In this document: positions 34,843 to 47,588 of the stretch, piece by piece | How positions within the stretch are numbered: position 1 is the stretch's first letter | Layout: each line of letters begins with the position of its first letter | Source: Micropterus salmoides | Taxonomy: Eukaryota; Chordata; Actinopteri; Centrarchiformes; Centrarchidae | DNA: 64,000 nucleotides | Assembly (NCBI RefSeq): GCF_014851395.1 | Contig: NW_024043372.1 | Location: 8,755,490 to 8,819,489, forward strand | Direction: 5' to 3' | Program-made: the position numbers and the translations under genes | Notes under the pieces: generated by a model | The model's input: only the letters and a program-made list of their open reading frames with translations | Database searches by the model: none | What the model was told of the DNA's origin: nothing

Positions 34843-37800
34843 ATGTTCCGCACTCGAGTTTAGGCTTTTTAAGGGAACACACTCTTAAAATGTTTCGGTT
34901 TGTTGTAAAACACACACATTGGTCAGACTTTCCACGACTCCACCAAACTCGACTAGACATGTTAAACTCGAAAAACTCCATCTGACAAACACAGACTGAA
35001 GACGCACACTGATCCAACAGTTGGAGTTGGTCGGCATTTTTCTGGTTTGTCTGTGGGGCCACCTTAACATCACTCTATATATCTGGCCATTTATCTGTTT
35101 AACCAACCCGTTTTCATAGGTGAAACAACATGTCACCATTGAATGTTTTTATTTTACTTACATAGGTTATGTAGTAAGGTTGCATAAGTTATGCAAGAAA
35201 CGTTACTTAAGCTGCGTAACTTAACTTATGTACGTAACTTATTTATTTTAACCCATGATCTTTTTATAAACCTAACCAAGTAGTCATGGTGCCTAAACCT
35301 AACCAACTTGCGATGTCTCACAACGTTAACAAGTACTTTTATTTGGAAAGTCTAACTGGACGTTACATACTTATTGTTGCTAACTTCAAAATGAAGTGAC
35401 AAAATGACGCTAAAGGAGTACCCAGGTCATTAGTAAGCAACTCCAAGGATTCTTGACCATGCGTCCACATGTGAAAAGTTGGGATTCAGAATGTGCTGAT
35501 TTTAACTTGTAGTTTATTGCAGCTTGACTTCACAGCTTTTGACCAAACTGTCTTTTGTAATGTGAATGTTATGCGTTATTTGCAGTCAGGCAGTTGAATG
35601 ACCACTAAGGGGGACTAGGTGGGGCCTTCAGGTTAGTTGGAAAAAACAGTAGCAGAGATGTGAGCTGAGTGGATCCTCTCTTTTAACACAGTTACTGTCA
35701 TAAAATTAGATATGTGTTTTTATATGTAAACAACAAAATAGGTCTGGTAATGAGTGCCTCCGAAAACTACACAGATGACCTTTTTCATAAACAACATATG
35801 ACCGATAGAAAGTCCTCCAAGTGTACCGCTCTGGATCATTGCTACGTAAAGTAAGTAAATTACTTAACTCACAACATTAGTCAGAAACGCTATTAATTTA
35901 AAACTCTAAATCAGTCAACATTGGCTTGATTTCACATGGGACTTGAACGCCGGTCTCCTGTGTGAAAGTCCTGGTTTGATCCACCTCCTTATGCGGACTT
36001 TCTCTTTATACTACATCATCTGACTCCCTTGCAACTTTGATGTATTGTTGACTTGTGTGTGTGTGTGAATTTGTCTTCTCATTTAAAAGCAGTGTTACAT
36101 TATGATGTTCTGAGCAAGTTAATTATCATTAATGAAAACTAAGTGTGAAAAAACACTTGACTCGTTGACTGAAATAAAAATAACTGAAACTGTATTGTCT
36201 GTTTGCTAAACTAACTACAATATACTGAAATTACATAAAGTAAACATCTTTAGTTTTCGTCTTTGTCAGTTTATTTCATAAACTGAAATGCATAAGACTA
36301 GTATTTTGGGTAGATATGAAATCTTCCCATTTCTTAGCTGTGCCAGCTTGTTAGTCCATGCCCCTTGCCCAGAGTCCCATAATACAAAAAAAGACTAACA
36401 CTGAAAATAATAAACACTAAACTAAAACAGTTTTTTTTTTTTAATCAAAACTAAACTAAACCAGCAAACCCACATTTAAAACGAATTAAAACTAAACTAA
36501 AATTTAAAACAAAGTCAAAACAAAATTTAAAATACTATAATAACCTTAGTTGTGAGGTTGTTATTTAAATGTAATGAGCCTTGTTTGGCTGTTAACTGAA
36601 GATGAACACGCACTCACAGTCAAGAGGAACTGGACACCACCTATAATTAACTTGACCTTTTAGTTCCTTGTGAATTGTGTATGATATGTGAATGTTGGTC
36701 TGTGCTGAAACTCTGATAACTGCTTCTGCCTTTCCTCTTCATTTTGGTTTATAAGATGTGCTGTTTAACAGTGGTGGAAGAAGACAGAAAAGATACAATA
36801 TTAAATACATTAAATCATTAAAAAGTAGGCAGTAATGGCAGTGTGAAACCAAAATCTGTGACCCATCAGATTCTGTGAACCAAATGGGAAGTAAAGCTAT
36901 ATTATATCATTAGATAATTATTACAAGATTTTACTGTTGTAGTTGTAGGTTATTTTTAAATATTGATTAATCTGCTGCTGATTATTTTTTAAAGTGATGC
37001 CATCACAATGCTTGTATTGTCCAACCAATAGTCCCAAACCTCAAAATTATTTAAAAATATTAAAAAGTTTAAAGGAGAAGCAGCAAATCTTCACATTTGA
37101 GAAGCTGGAATCATGAAATGTTTATGGCTGCCAATAACTACATTTTCTATCAACAGACTAACGAGGAACTAACTAATTGTAATTGTATAAACTGTTGGGG
37201 GTTTAATCTCTAACAATGCATCATATTTTATAATCTCTTCATATGATTTTTTGCAAAGATTTTAATAATTGCAGTGGAGAAGAAAGGATAATATTTCCCT
37301 CTAAAATGTAATAAAGTAGAAAGTGAGATTAAAAGATAAAGAAAATACTCAAGTGCTTGTGTAGGCCTACTTGAGTAAATGTACTTAGTTACTGTCCACC
37401 ACTTGTAGTTGATGGTGTTCTGACGTTATCACTTAAATGTAATGATTAAGGTTGTAAATGAATCAAAAATGATAAAAATCTCAATATCTAAATCGCAGAA
37501 GCTGCATTTTTCTGATGAAGGTAAACTCTGTGTCAGAAAAGCACATTAATGAGTTTGGCTGTAAACTGAAGCTGGAACTGAGCACCCTAACTTGAAATTC
37601 CCCTGAAATTTGCATGTTGTGGCTGTCCAGTCACTTGTGAACTGTGTGTGAATATTTGTCTTTGTTGAAGGTCTGATAGCTGCTTACTGCTCAAGTAAGA
37701 ATTCAGAAATATTATTAAGAAAATGTACCTGAAGTATTTTAGATGCAGAATGCTTTTATTATTTTCCGATGACTTAAGGACAGCATTTAAATTATGCAGC

Positions 37801-38026
37801 TGGTCTTAAAGAGGTGGTATTGTGCTCATTTTCAGGTTCAAAATCTTATTAAAAAAACATATTTTTTTGTCATACTGCACATTGCTGCAGCTCCTTTTTT
37901 CACCCTGTGTGTTGAAGGCTTCATTTTAGCTTTGGAGTGATACATCTTGTCTCTAAATGAGCTTTGTTGGGAATTGCACATGCGCAGTTCCTAGTTAAGG
38001 ACTACTAACCAATCAGAAGCAGAGAA
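34840..38026 (+). repeat. Large direct repeat, copy 1 (3,187 bp)
   Basis: Matches 38,957-42,139 from end to end. By eye there are about a dozen single-base differences, an 8-base deletion in copy 2 (near 36,940 in copy 1) and a few homopolymer length changes. The content is non-coding: a region with CCTAAACCTAACCAA-type repeat (35,270-35,310), a tRNA-like reversed B-box stretch (35,937-35,985), an element with CAGTGGTGGAA ends (36,769-37,404) and the left part of a TTAA-flanked element (from 37,810). The same 84-codon minus frame is present in both copies but has no domain and is not called a gene. Confidence 0.95.
36769..37404. mobile_element. Non-autonomous element with CAGTGGTGGA ends (in copy 1)
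   Basis: Begins CAGTGGTGGAAGAAG and ends TACTTAGTTACTGTCCACCACTT, i.e. inverted ends of about 10 bp. It contains the TTGAGTAAATGTACTTAGTT block typical of this common fish repeat. Target duplication is not evident. The second copy is at about 40,889-41,516. Confidence 0.6.
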
Positions 38027-38543
38027 AGGTCGGTCAGTGAAAAGATGGTAAACAGCTTCGATTCAGCTGTAGGCTACATGTTGCCGACCAGCTTGGCAAT
38101 ATGGACTGGAGGAAGAGTTTCAGAGTGGTGAGTTATTAATCTGTAACAAAAGTGTTTTTCATCCATAAAGTTTTAACTGAGCTCTGTCTCTACATCACAG
38201 TCAACTTTATGCCTGGAGGGTAGCTAATGTTTAGAAGGGAGAGGAGAGGCAGCAGGCGGACGTCTTGTCACTGTGTGCTGCAGCTCAGTGTTTTTCCACC
38301 AGTGTTTTTGAGGGCGTGTCAGACTAGTCGCTCGGCGAGCATTATGACACGTATTTTCTTGTGACATCACAAGAAAGCGGAAGAAAAGGCTGGACTACAA
38401 ACAAGCTGTTTTCAGGCAGTTCAGAGCAGAGTTTTCTGTGGGAGATGGGAACTCCCTTTGGGCTGGACTTTGGGCTTTTTCACTTTGCAAACCTGTTACA
38501 TGTACAAAAAACATAGATAACTCAATAAAGGAGAGGGGAAAAG
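37810..38543. mobile_element. TTAA-flanked non-autonomous DNA element, right end truncated
   Basis: TTAA at 37,806-37,809 is followed by AGAGGTGGTATTGTGCTCAT, the typical left end of a widespread fish element. The internal blocks CATATGCGCAGT-like (CACATGCGCAGTTCCTAGTT), GGACTACTAACCAATCAGAA, GGCTGGACTACAAACAAGCT, GGGCTTTTTCACTTTGCAAA and CAATAAAGGAGAGGGGAAAA occur in the expected order. The final inverted end that would mirror GAGCACAATACCACC is absent: the element stops at the 24-bp repeat at 38,544. Only its first 217 bases are in copy 2 of the duplication. Confidence 0.7.
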
Positions 38544-38640
38544 CCTGGAGTCAGGCTGTTCTGCCTGGGGCAACCAATCCCACCCAGGGAGACCAGGGAG
38601 ATCCTAAATGAGTACTTCAACACAGAGAATGGAGTTGTTG
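38544..38640 (+). pseudogene. PIF/Harbinger relic, 3' portion
   Basis: Starts with the 24-bp direct repeat (38,544-38,567), then encodes GATNPT and, after a one-base shift, TREILNEYFNTENGVVD. A tyrosine-phenylalanine-asparagine C-terminal helix of the form R..L..YFN..G.V is usual at the end of PIF/Harbinger transposases. It therefore continues the relic at 34,385-34,842. Confidence 0.7.
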
Positions 38641-38956
38641 ATTTAGGGTTACTCTTCCCACAACTCAATCATATGTTCTTCGTGTCCCTGTTTCCAGAAA
38701 CCAGCCATTTAAAATTTTAAACATATGACCAAAGTGGAATGTGAGTGTGTGTAGTTGTTCATGTCTGTGTGCCCTGCGATGGACTGGAGACCTGTCCGGG
38801 TTGTACCCCACCTCTTGCACGATGCCAGCTGGGATTCGCTCCAACTCCCGTGCAACCCGGACACATGATATATGGTCGGGGATGGATGGATGGATGTCTA
38901 AAGTGAGTGATGGATACCTTGCCAACCTATACCTGACATCAAGAAAATCGTGCACG
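38641..38956 (+). repeat. LINE/SINE-type tail with (GGAT)n
   Basis: Positions 38,765-38,896 contain CCTGCGATGGACTGGAGACC, TGTCCGGGTTGTACCCCACC, CAGCTGGGATTCGCTCCAAC, then GGATGGATGGATGG. This block order is the familiar 3' tail shared by several fish LINEs and their SINEs. The bases around it are unassigned. Confidence 0.7.
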
Positions 38957-41900
38957 CTGATGTTCCGCACTCGAGTTTAGGCTTTTTAAGGGAACACACT
39001 CTTAAAATGTTTCGGTTTGTTGTAAAACACACTCATTGGTCAGACTTTCCACGACTCCACCAAACTCGACTAGACATGTTAAACTCGAAAAACTCCATCT
39101 GACAAACACAGACTGAAGACGCACACTGATCCAACAGTTGGAGTTGGTCGGCATTTTTCTGGTTTGTCTGTGGGGCCACCTTAACATCACTCTATATATC
39201 TGGCCATTTATCTGTTTAACCAACCCGTTTTCATAGGTGAAACAACATGTCACCATTGAATGTTTTTATTTTACTTACATAGGTTATGTAGTAAGGTTGC
39301 ATAAGTTATGCAAGAAACGTTACTTAAGCTGCGTAACTTAACTTATGTACGTAACTTACTTATTTTAACCCATGATCTTTTTATAAACCTAACCAAGTAG
39401 TCATGGTGCCTAAACCTAACCAACTTGCGATGTCTCACAACGTTAACAAGTACTTTTATTTGGAAAGTCTAACTGGACGTTACATACTTATTGTTGCTAA
39501 CTTCAAAATGAAGTGACAAAATGACGCTAAAGGAGTACCCAGGTCATTAGTAAGCAACTCCAAGGATTCTTGACCATGCGTCCACATGTGAAAAGTTGGG
39601 ATTCAGAATGTGTTGATTTTAACTTGTAGTTTATTGCAGCTTGACTTCACAGCTTTTGACCAAACTGTCTTTTGTAATGTGAATGTTATGCGTTATTTGC
39701 AGTCAGGCAGTTGAATGACCACTAAGGGGGACTAGGTGGGGCCTTCAGGTTAGTTGGAAAAAACAGTAGCAGAGATGTGAGCTGAGTGGATCCTCTCTTT
39801 TAACACAGTTACTGTCATAAAATTAGATATGTGTTTTTATATGTAAACAACAAAATAGGTCTGGTAATGAGTGCCTCCGAAAACTACACAGATGACCTTT
39901 TTCATAAACAACATATGACCGATAGAAAGTCCTCCAAGTGTACCGCTCTGGATCATTGCTACGTAAAGTAAGTAAATTACTTAACTCACAACATTAGTCA
40001 GAAACGCTATTAATTTAAAACTCTAAATCAGTCAACATTGGCTTGATTTCACATGGGACTTGAACGCCGGTCTCCTGTGTGAAAGTCCTGGTTTGATCCA
40101 CCTCCTTATGCGGACTTTCTCTTTATACTACATCATCTGACTCCCTTGCAACTTTGATGTATTGTTGACTTGTGTGTGTGTGTTGAATTTGTCTTCTCAT
40201 TTAAAAGCAGTGTTACATTATGATGTTCTGAGCAAGTTAATTATCATTAATGAAAACTAAGTGTGAAAAAACACTTGACTCGTTGACTGAAATAAAAATA
40301 ACTGAAACTGTATTGTCTGTTTGCTAAACTAACTACAATATACTGAAATTACATAAAGTAAACATCTTTAGTTTTCGTCTTTGTCAGTTTATTTCATAAA
40401 CTGAAATGCATAAGACTAGTATTTTGGGTAGATATGAAATCTTCCCATTTCTTAGCTGTGCCAGCTTGTTAGTCCATGCCCCTTGCCCAGAGTCCCATAA
40501 TACAAAAAAAGACTAACACTGAAACTAATAAACACTAAACTAAAACAGTTTTTTTTTTTAAAAATCAAAACTAAACTAAACCAGCAAACCCACATTTAAA
40601 ACGAATTAAAACTAAACTAAAATTTAAAACAAAGTCAAAACAAAATTTAAAATACTATAATAACCTTGGTTGTGAGGTTGTTATTTAAATGTAATGAGCC
40701 TTGTTTGGCTGTTAACTGAAGATGAACACGCACTCACAGTCAAGAGGAACTGGACACCACCTATAATTAACTTGACCTTTTAGTTCCTTGTGAATTGTGT
40801 ATGATATGTGAATGTTGGTCTGTGCTGAAACTCTGATAACTGCTTCTGCCTTTCCTCTTCATTTTGGTTTATAAGATGTGCTGTTTAACAGTGGTGGAAG
40901 AAGACAGAAATGATACAATATTAAATACATTAAATCATTAAAAAGTAGGCAGTAATGGCAGTGTGAAACCAAAATCTGTGACCCATCAGATTCTGTGAAC
41001 CAAATGGGAAGTAAAGCTATATTATATCATTAGATAATTATTACAAGATTTTACTGTTAGGTTATTTTTAAATATTGATTAATCTGCTGCTGATTATTTT
41101 TTAAAGTGATGCCATCACAATGCTTGTATTGTCCAACCAATAGTCCCAAACCTCAAAATTATTTAAAAATATTAAAAAGTTTAAAGGAGAAGCAGCAAAT
41201 CTTCACATTTGAGAAGCTGGAATCATGAAATGTTTATGGCTGCCAATAACTACATTTTCTATCAACAGACTAACGAGGAACTAACTAATTGTAATTGTAT
41301 AAACTGTTGGGGGTTTAATCTCTAACAATGCATCATATTTTATAATCTCTTCATATGATTTTTTGCAAAGATTTTAATAATTGCAGTGGAGAAGAAAGGA
41401 TAATATTTCCCTCTAAAATGTAATAAAGTAGAAAGTGAGATTAAAAGATAAAGAAAATACTCAAGTGCTTGTGTAGGCCTACTTGAGTAAATGTACTTAG
41501 TTACTGTCCACCACTTGTAGTTGATGGTGTTCTGACGTTATCACTTAAATGTAATGATTAGGGTTGTAAATGAATCAAAAATGATAAAAATCTCAATATC
41601 TAAATCGCAGAAGCTGCATTTTTCTGATGAAGGTAAACTCTGTGTCAGAAAAGCACATTAATGAGTTTGGCTGTAAACTGAAGCTGGAACTGAGCACCCT
41701 AACTTGAAATTCCCCTGAAATTTGCATGTTGTGGCTGTCCAGTCACTTGTGAACTGTGTGTGAATATTTGTCTTTGTTGAAGGTCTGATAGCTGCTTACT
41801 GCTCAAGTAAGAATTCAGAAGTATTATTAAGAAAATGTACCTGAAGTATTTTAGATGCAGAATGCTTTTATTATTTTCCGATGACTTAAGGACAGCATTT

Positions 41901-42139
41901 AAATTATGTAGCTGGTCTTAAAGAGGTGGTATTGTGCTCATTTTCAGGTTCAAAATCTTATTAAAAAAAACATATTTTTTTGTCATACTGCACATTGCTG
42001 CAGCTCCTCTTTTCACCCTGTGTGTTGAAGGCTTCATTTTAGCTTTGGAGTGATACATCTTGTCTCTAAATGAGCTTTGTTGGGAATTGCACATGCGCAG
42101 TTCCTAGTTAAGGACTACTAACCAATCAGAAGCAGAGAA
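38957..42139 (+). repeat. Large direct repeat, copy 2 (3,183 bp)
   Basis: Second copy of 34,840-38,026, lying 930 bases downstream in the same orientation. The copy begins CTGATGTTCCG in both places. The CTG in copy 1 belongs to the Harbinger-derived 24-bp repeat, so copy 2 most likely derives from copy 1. It breaks off inside the TTAA-flanked element after AGCAGAGAA. Confidence 0.95.
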
Positions 42140-43590
42140 TCCTTGCCCTAAAACAACGTCTCACAGCAAAACACAGACTCCATGTAAGGATACAAAACAA
42201 AAATGAAGGTTTATGTGCTGAAGCCCATCAGACCAATTTTGACCGATGATTTTGGTGAAAACGGTGAACATCAGAAAGAAAGGAGAAACACGGAGTCACG
42301 TTAGAGTCAATATGAGCAATATATATATGTAACGTTATGGCTTTCCACATAACTTCACCAGCTAACATGATCCATATTGCTATTCTTTGTACCACCGGTA
42401 TTATGTCAAAAGTTTTGAAACACCCTACAAAGCAAATGTGGAGAGATTTGTTTGTGCTAGCCTTGATGCAAGGCAGGAGCAGCCAGCTAACATACATTAG
42501 CATGGATCTACCACTGTTTATTTATTGTGGTTTTACCAATACTCAGGTACACAGCTTCTCCTCCCTCTCAGTAGCTGTAACTTAAGTCACCCACATAATA
42601 TACAATACTGCAAAATAACGACGCAGGACAACAACACTGTAGAAGAACCATTCATTACAGTAAAGTTACTTTACTGAGGTCTAACTGTTATAAAGTGTGA
42701 CAACAATCTCATTTGTAATATTCAGTCTAGCTCACTGACTTTTTTTTATGATCCAATACATTAGGCTGTGAAAATACACAAAGATACATAAATAGTAATG
42801 TTGGTTACTGAAAAGCAGCAGGCGAGCTAACGACGATGTATCACATCGGCTAAATGCAGTCAGTGTAACGTTATCATGAAACAAACATGGATTAGTTCAA
42901 ACTGGAGCTGATAAAAATGTTAGAAACCTGAGTTTCCAGAATGTTGTGAGAAGCTGTCTCCCTGTTTGTCTATAGACGCTGTTCACCTTTTTTTCCGGGA
43001 ATATTGTGGCAAAATGTGGCTCACTGCGCTGTCTGAGCCGGGAATGTTGAAGTAACAGAGCCTGAACATGTCTGGATAAAAGCCACAGCTGGCACGTTGG
43101 CGTTTCTGCGTTTATTGCCTTATTTCTGTATGAAAGCGACTGTGTTTACGATTATGCTCGCTCATGAGTTCAAGCAAGCATGTGTACAAGTACACACCTC
43201 GCTGCAATCTTAAAGCCGCACCGCTAGTGGCCACTGAAAACACCTGCAGATGAAGTTGGATAATATAAAACAGATAATTAAAGTTGTACATGTTTAGTAA
43301 CTTAGCATATTTATTAGAAACAAATAAGAGATGTAACTGTTTTCAAGGTGGGAATAAACACACACTGGTAGTAAGGTCGCCTCTGCTGTGGCCGACTGTG
43401 CCCTCTGATGGTGCAGAGTGGAACTGCAGCTGGTGCAACACTAGTGCAACACACCTGGCACACACAGATTTGTGCTGAGTCACAGTGACGTGTAATTTGA
43501 CTCATCTAGCAGCTGCCACACTGAGAGTGTTTATCTGTGACAGCATCAGTATGTGTGACAATGACTAAGCACCTTAGATGTGGACTGACT

Positions 43591-43592
<2 letters not shown>
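42140..43592. other. No recognisable gene
   Basis: Unique-looking sequence; the 82-91 codon frames at 42,228-42,585 have no recognisable domain. Confidence 0.5.

Positions 43593-43619
<27 letters not shown>
43593..43619. repeat. (CT)13 microsatellite
   Basis: Pure CT run, followed by unassigned sequence with a purine-rich stretch (43,770-43,890). Confidence 0.95.
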
Positions 43620-43621
<2 letters not shown>

Positions 43622-45837
43622 GTTAAATGTAAAATGGACGCTGCTAGACTGTGAACCATCTGATCTCTACATAATAACGTCTGATTTGCTGGAGGGAGGA
43701 GGTGTGTGCATAATCCAAGTAACCCTCATTTTCCACGAGCATCAGATGACTCACACACACACACACATGGCGGGTGAGGAAAAGAAAGAACAGACAAGAG
43801 AAGAAAAGAACGAGAGAAAGAAGAGGCCGAATAAAGAAAGCCTAAACAATTGTTGTTGAGGTGATCAAAGAGAGCGAGAGCGAGTGCTGAGTCACTCCTT
43901 TAGTCTCTCGCCCGCTGCGGTTGATATCATGTTCAACTTTGACCTGAATCCTGGAAAAACCTCTCACACAAAACTGTGCTCCTGTCTACTTTGACTACAA
44001 TCCTTTTTTTTCTTATTATTGGTATTATTCCCACCAAAAATATATATGAAAAGTTAGACATGCTAACACACCCACATATAGGCCTGTCCGGGAACCAGAC
44101 AGAAACAATTATCAGGAGAGCAAGACTCGGTAAAAGCTCAGCAGATGTTGTCAGCTATCTGTAGGTACTGGTGTTCACTTTCGAGCGCCCTTTTTAGCCT
44201 ACATTTGTTTATATTTTGGCAAATTGGCACTTTTAAAAGTAGACAAATTAACCATTAGCAGTTGCATTTTTACAGTGCACCCATGGATGTGCAGAAAACT
44301 GTCACTTGATTACTTTGATACTGAAGAAAAGTTTTTAAAAAGTGATAATTCTCAGGCAAGTTCTGATTTTTAAAATGCTGTCCAGAACAATGAACAGTGA
44401 TTATTTAACTGTCCACCTTCCTCTGTAATGTTAACGCCATCTGATAAAATAAAGCCTTTAGCTGGGGGACATGAGAAATGATCAGTAGAAAAGATGTTTG
44501 TTCAGTTTTTGTGAGCATTAAATGCAAACCAGCTCGGAGGAGGAAGAGGTTCATCACAGTCCCACTGATCCAACAATCCAAAAACAACTCTTGAGGGTCA
44601 ACAAGTTCGTCCCAGTCTGTGTGTGATGAACATCTTCTGGCAGCAGCCCATGTTGTGACAACACATGATGACAGAGGGAACAAATCGTAACTTACTGTTG
44701 CCAGTAGGCCCAGTGTGGGTGGGTGTGGTGCCCCACCCTGGACTAAATTACACCCTGAGGATCGTGGGTAATCACTAAGGAGGTTTAACCACAAAGTGTA
44801 GCTCCTCTGCTTCAAAACAGATCTGAGGCGGAGAAACGTGTGTCCTGAATGTTGTGGGTGGAGCTTTGCAATGTTACATCACAGAATTTACATAAAGTCA
44901 GTTTTATTTATACAGCCCTATATCACAAAATACAAATTTGCCTCAGTGGGCTTTACAGTCTGTCCAGCATACTCAATCTTAGACCCTTGATTTGTGTAAA
45001 AAAAAAAAACTTTAATTTAGAGAGAAAAGAAACACATTGTAAATGATTAACTTAAAGTGGTTATAATTTTTTTTTTTTTTTACTATAATAATGTATCAAA
45101 TTACATGGTGTCGCAGTTAGTGATGAACAATTTTCCTCATTATATGAATTATTACCTGAAAACGCAGCTAGCCTTGGCTAGTCAGATTGTTATAGTGAGT
45201 TTCAGGTCACGTTTATCTGTCTGACTGCGTCTTTACTGCTTTGTTTCATTGTCAGTGCTCTCATAGCGTCATTTTCGGCTGCAGCAGGCAGCTGTTTTCA
45301 GGGGAAAAGCTCTAAAACCCCACTGTTCACTACCTGCTCAGCAACAGACAGCAGACAGACACGGTTAGAGACTAGCTAGTGAACACACTGACACATTTAG
45401 GAGCTCAAGAGACCAATATTTCCCACAAGAGGTGAAGACTTAAAACAGAGTGTATATTGGACTCTCATTCATCAGGTGCCACAAACACATCTCCAAATGA
45501 ATGATAATGTTTCTCTGTAACTGCTGGATGTGTAAATTATATGAACTCAAAAGATGATGATATGTCAGTGTTGTGCCTCCGAAGTGGCCGAATACATTAG
45601 TTATTGCAGGTTTAAGAGGAAACAGAATTGGGAAACCTGCTGTGATTTTAACTTTGCGTCCTCCTTTCTCTGTTTTGTCTGGGGGGTTTTTTCAGGCGGT
45701 GTTCACACTTCACAACAGAACTTGGTCTGTTATGTTTAAAGCCCCTCAGAGTAAAACTTTGGTCTTAAGTCTGTCAAAATCCTGAGAATGTGTTCAGACA
45801 GACTTTTTACAGAACAATCAAAGGATCAGTCTAGCTA
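43620..45837. other. No recognisable gene; dispersed-repeat fragment at 44,893-45,000
   Basis: The fragment (TTTTATTTATACAGCCCTAT, GGGCTTTACAGTCTGTCC, AGACCCTTGATTTG) belongs to the family seen at 10,577. The 136-codon minus frame at 44,405-44,815 has no recognisable domain. Confidence 0.5.
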
Positions 45838-46050
45838 ATAATGATAATCAACTTTATTGGCCACATAAAATTTTATACACACAGTGCAATGCATGTGGAA
45901 TTTGTTCTCTGCAATTAACCCGTCCTAATTAGGAGCAGTGTGCCATGCCCAGGGACCAGGTAGTGGTTCAAGGGCTTGCTCAGGGGTCAGTACTGGACTT
46001 GAACCGGCAACCCTTTGGTTCCCAAGCCAAGCCCAAGGGACTAAGGTAAT
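45838..46050 (-). repeat. tRNA-like SINE (family C)
   Basis: On the minus strand a tRNA-like head includes GGTTGCCGGTTCAAGTCCAG with a good B-box (GGTTCAAGTCC). This is followed by ACCCCTGAGCAAGCCCTTGA and a body ending in AATAAAGTTGATTATCATTA. Distinct from family A; its tail resembles that of 47,358-47,588. Confidence 0.7.
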
Positions 46051-47357
46051 GGCTTCTGTGGTCAGATTTAAACAATGACTTGTTTAATCTTTTGTTAAAT
46101 ATTTATTTTGTTACACTAATGTATGTAAATTTTATATATTGATTTTAGACAGAATAAAACAAAAATATATAAAACTCCTGTTTTGGGCAGATTATATAAG
46201 CAAATAAATGAAGGTTTTTCAATTTGTGCATGTGCCAGAAAAGAGAGAGGAAGTACAAAACTGTGCATATTAGTCATCCAACAAAAAATGTCCCTATTGT
46301 TAAAACCAAATCTAGATTCTTGGTATATTAGTCTACATTGTAAGACGAACATCTAATTTCTACTGTTGTTTACCTTGAGGTGGTCGCAGTGAAAGATAAA
46401 ATGAATGCAGTGATGATATTTACACACCGCTGTGCAGTGGGCATCTTCCAGATCTTCAAACTCATGGGTCTTTTACTCAAACTTCCTGGACTTCATTGTC
46501 TCACTCTGAGACAACACATCCACACCAATGCATTAATTTTCTTTGTCATATACAGTTTCATCATAAATATAATACCTTTGGGTTTTGTACTGTTGGGTTG
46601 AATAAAACAAACATCATGAGTAAGTGTTGTAGAAATAATACAGGGAATTATTCACTTTTTTCTCCCTCATTTTATAGATAAAACTATTAGATTAACTGAT
46701 AATGAAAATAATGACTTGCTGCAGCCCTGGTTGTATTTATTCTGGGCTGTGTTCGATCTAAACACCCACTGAAAATTATGTAATTCTGATTTTATCCTTA
46801 AAATGATTAATGTGTTTCACGCATGAATTTTCCTAAGTTTTTACAGTTATGTTTATTCATCCATCCATCATCTACAGCAGTTTACTCCTGCAGCCAAATC
46901 TCAGCTTGAGGTTTTGTAACCTTGAAGTGAACAGCAGATGGCAGCATTACAACAAAGAGGCAGAGGACTTTCCAACAAGGAGGTTGGAAAAAAGTATTAA
47001 ATAGAGCTAAAACTCTTTTTCAATTAATGAATCAACAGAAAAATGATCTGTAAATTATGATAACTGATTAACTCCAGAGTGTGTCAGGAAAAATCACTGT
47101 ACAATAATGTTTTGAACATTTACCTGTAGCCTATACTGTACAATTAGACAGATTTCAAGCTACCTCATCTACATAACAAAAACATTCATACCAGCATCCT
47201 ATGCATTGTGCTCCATTACACCATCGTCTTGCTGTTCACAAATGTTTGTTTATGAATAGTTAAATATTTTATAGTTTTTGAACTAACAAACAATTTGCAG
47301 ATGGGAAATCATGAAGTTGTGACACCTTTCACTATTTTAGGACATTTTATAGATAAA
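46051..47357. other. No recognisable feature
   Basis: AT-rich; a hAT-type repeat scrap ends near 46,730 (TTGCTGCAGCCCTGG). Confidence 0.4.
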
Positions 47358-47588
47358 CTAGCATTAGCTCAGTTTATGGGGACTTTGCTTGGGAACCAGA
47401 GGGTCGTTGGTTCAAGTCCAGCACAGACAACTGCCGAAGGTTCCCCTGAGCAAGGCCCCGGACCTAACTAACCCTCTCCCCGGCGCTGCACCATTGCTTC
47501 CAATTAGGTTGGGTTAAATGCAGAGAACACATTGTACTGTGTACAACTTTTATATAGACAATAAAGTGGATAATCATAATGAAAATAA
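47358..47588 (+). repeat. tRNA-derived SINE (family B), near full length
   Basis: Head with A-box-like TAGCTCAGTTTATGGGGAC and B-box GGTTCAAGTCC spaced about as in tRNA. The body contains CCCCTGAGCAAGGCCCCGGA, CCCCGGCGCTGCACCATTGC and GGTTGGGTTAAATGCAGAGA. The tail contains ACAATAAAGTGGATAATCAT. A tail-only relative is at about 1,070-1,180. Confidence 0.8.

Noticed and set aside
34885..35139. 84-codon minus frame present in both duplication copies (also 39,002-39,256)
   Set aside because: Its preservation follows from recent duplication, not selection; there is no domain and no transcript context.
35937..35985. Possible tRNA gene (reversed GTTCAAGTCC B-box)
   Set aside because: No A-box at the right distance and no cloverleaf can be drawn; it is better explained as SINE-like or transposon-associated sequence.
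47358..47430. Possible functional tRNA
   Set aside because: A and B boxes are present, but the acceptor stem does not pair and the sequence continues into a SINE body and tail.
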